Shown here in pieces: positions 14,676 through 15,080 of a DNA stretch of 15,080 bases (positions are counted from its first letter, which is position 1; each line of letters starts with the position of its first letter). The stretch is taken from NCBI GenBank assembly GCA_036339975.1, contig JAYYZV010000173.1, forward strand, positions 1-15,080, read 5' to 3'. The position numbers were made by a program, and so were the translations under genes. The DNA comes from UBA830 sp036339975 (GTDB lineage Bacteria > Pseudomonadota > Alphaproteobacteria > MPNO01 > UBA830). The notes beneath the pieces are model-generated. The model saw only the letters and a program-made list of their open reading frames with translations, did no database searches and was not told the DNA's origin.

Positions 14676-15080
14676 ATGTCTGATCCTTCTATAAAATCCA
14701 TTTGCGTATTCTGCGGTGCTTCCTTCGGCAAAGACCCGGCTTTTCGTGCTGCAGCGGAGGAACTGGGCCGCCAGATAGGCGAAAATGATATCCGGCTGGT
14801 GTTTGGCGCCGGGCATGTCGGGATGATGGGTACTGTTGCAGACGCCGTTATGGCAAACGGCGGAGAAGCAATCGGCGTTATTCCGGAATTTTTGCGCGAC
14901 CGCGATCGGGCTCATGAAAACCTGACCGACCTGCACGTAGTCGACAGTATGCACACACGTAAACGCATGATGTTTGACCTTTCCGACGCATTTGTTGCTC
15001 TTCCGGGTGGCCTAGGGACACTTGAAGAAGTTTTCGAGATGGTGACATGGCGGCAACTCGGCCGGCATACGAAGCCAATC
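14676..15080 (+). CDS. LOG-family phosphoribohydrolase (TIGR00730 type), 5' part
   Basis: The frame is open from ATG 14676 to the window edge (135 codons) with no stop, so the C-terminal third or so is missing. AGGAA at 14663-14667 with an eight-base spacer is a good ribosome binding site. The family has a Rossmann-like fold; characterised members release free base from nucleoside 5'-monophosphates such as cytokinin ribotides, and many bacterial copies were formerly labelled lysine decarboxylases. Seen here are the opening SICVFCGAS, the glycine-rich FGAGHVGMMG (43-52), MHTRKRMM with Arg95 and Lys96, and the diagnostic PGGLGTLEE (110-118). The glycine-rich motif differs slightly from the common YGGGSVGLMG. 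It is divergent from the cytochrome c gene. Whether it serves cytokinin production or nucleotide salvage cannot be told. Confidence 0.9.
   Translation, partial: MSDPSIKSICVFCGASFGKDPAFRAAAEELGRQIGENDIRLVFGAGHVGMMGTVADAVMANGGEAIGVIPEFLRDRDRAHENLTDLHVVDSMHTRKRMMFDLSDAFVALPGGLGTLEEVFEMVTWRQLGRHTKPI

Noticed and set aside
1..15080. CRISPR array, insertion sequence, rRNA gene or riboswitch
   Set aside because: No regularly spaced repeats, transposase-like protein, rRNA sequence or recognised riboswitch core was seen on reading the window; the upstream regions of guaB, ppx and the RND genes look like plain promoters.

Overview
The window looks like a chromosomal segment of an alphaproteobacterium of moderate GC content. 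It is read as alphaproteobacterial mainly from the exopolyphosphatase-RlmE-guaB-guaA order, the basic N-terminal extension of RlmE, and a tri-domain RND pump of a type common in marine and soil Alphaproteobacteria. This is inference; no 16S rRNA gene is present and the lineage cannot be narrowed further.

Layout. (1) Bases 1-1128 look like the end of a genomic island abutting the 3' end of guaA. They hold the C-terminal part of a type I restriction subunit (hsdR, + strand) and a convergent unrecognised 148-codon gene (- strand). A perfect 8-bp inverted repeat spans the guaA stop codon, and the guaA 3' end is a known integration hotspot. (2) Bases 1126-6149 (- strand) form a housekeeping block. 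It runs ppx/gppA phosphatase, rlmE (23S rRNA 2'-O-methyltransferase), guaB (IMP dehydrogenase), guaA (GMP synthase). The last two are the consecutive steps from IMP to GMP. The block links guanine nucleotide synthesis, polyphosphate/pppGpp hydrolysis and ribosome maturation. (3) Bases 6150-6478 hold a divergent control region and a tRNA-Gln(CUG) gene with an unusual D-arm. (4) Bases 6479-10725 (+ strand) encode a two-gene RND efflux unit, adaptor then permease, overlapping by ATGA; no outer-membrane channel gene is present. (5) Bases 10818-12404 (+ strand) encode an AMP-forming acyl-CoA synthetase. (6) Bases 12486-14555 (- strand) encode a diheme cytochrome c followed by a membrane-anchored Ig-like/LysM envelope protein. 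(7) Bases 14676 to the end (+ strand) hold the 5' part of a LOG-family phosphoribohydrolase.

Most genes are ordinary. The parts most worth a second look are the guaA-proximal island end with its unknown gene and palindrome, the atypical tRNA-Gln, and the RND permease with altered proton-relay residues. No clearly new multi-gene system is visible; if one exists it would lie in the island to the left of this window. Several starts are non-ATG (guaA, ppx and the LysM gene use GTG; the 148-codon gene uses TTG or GTG).
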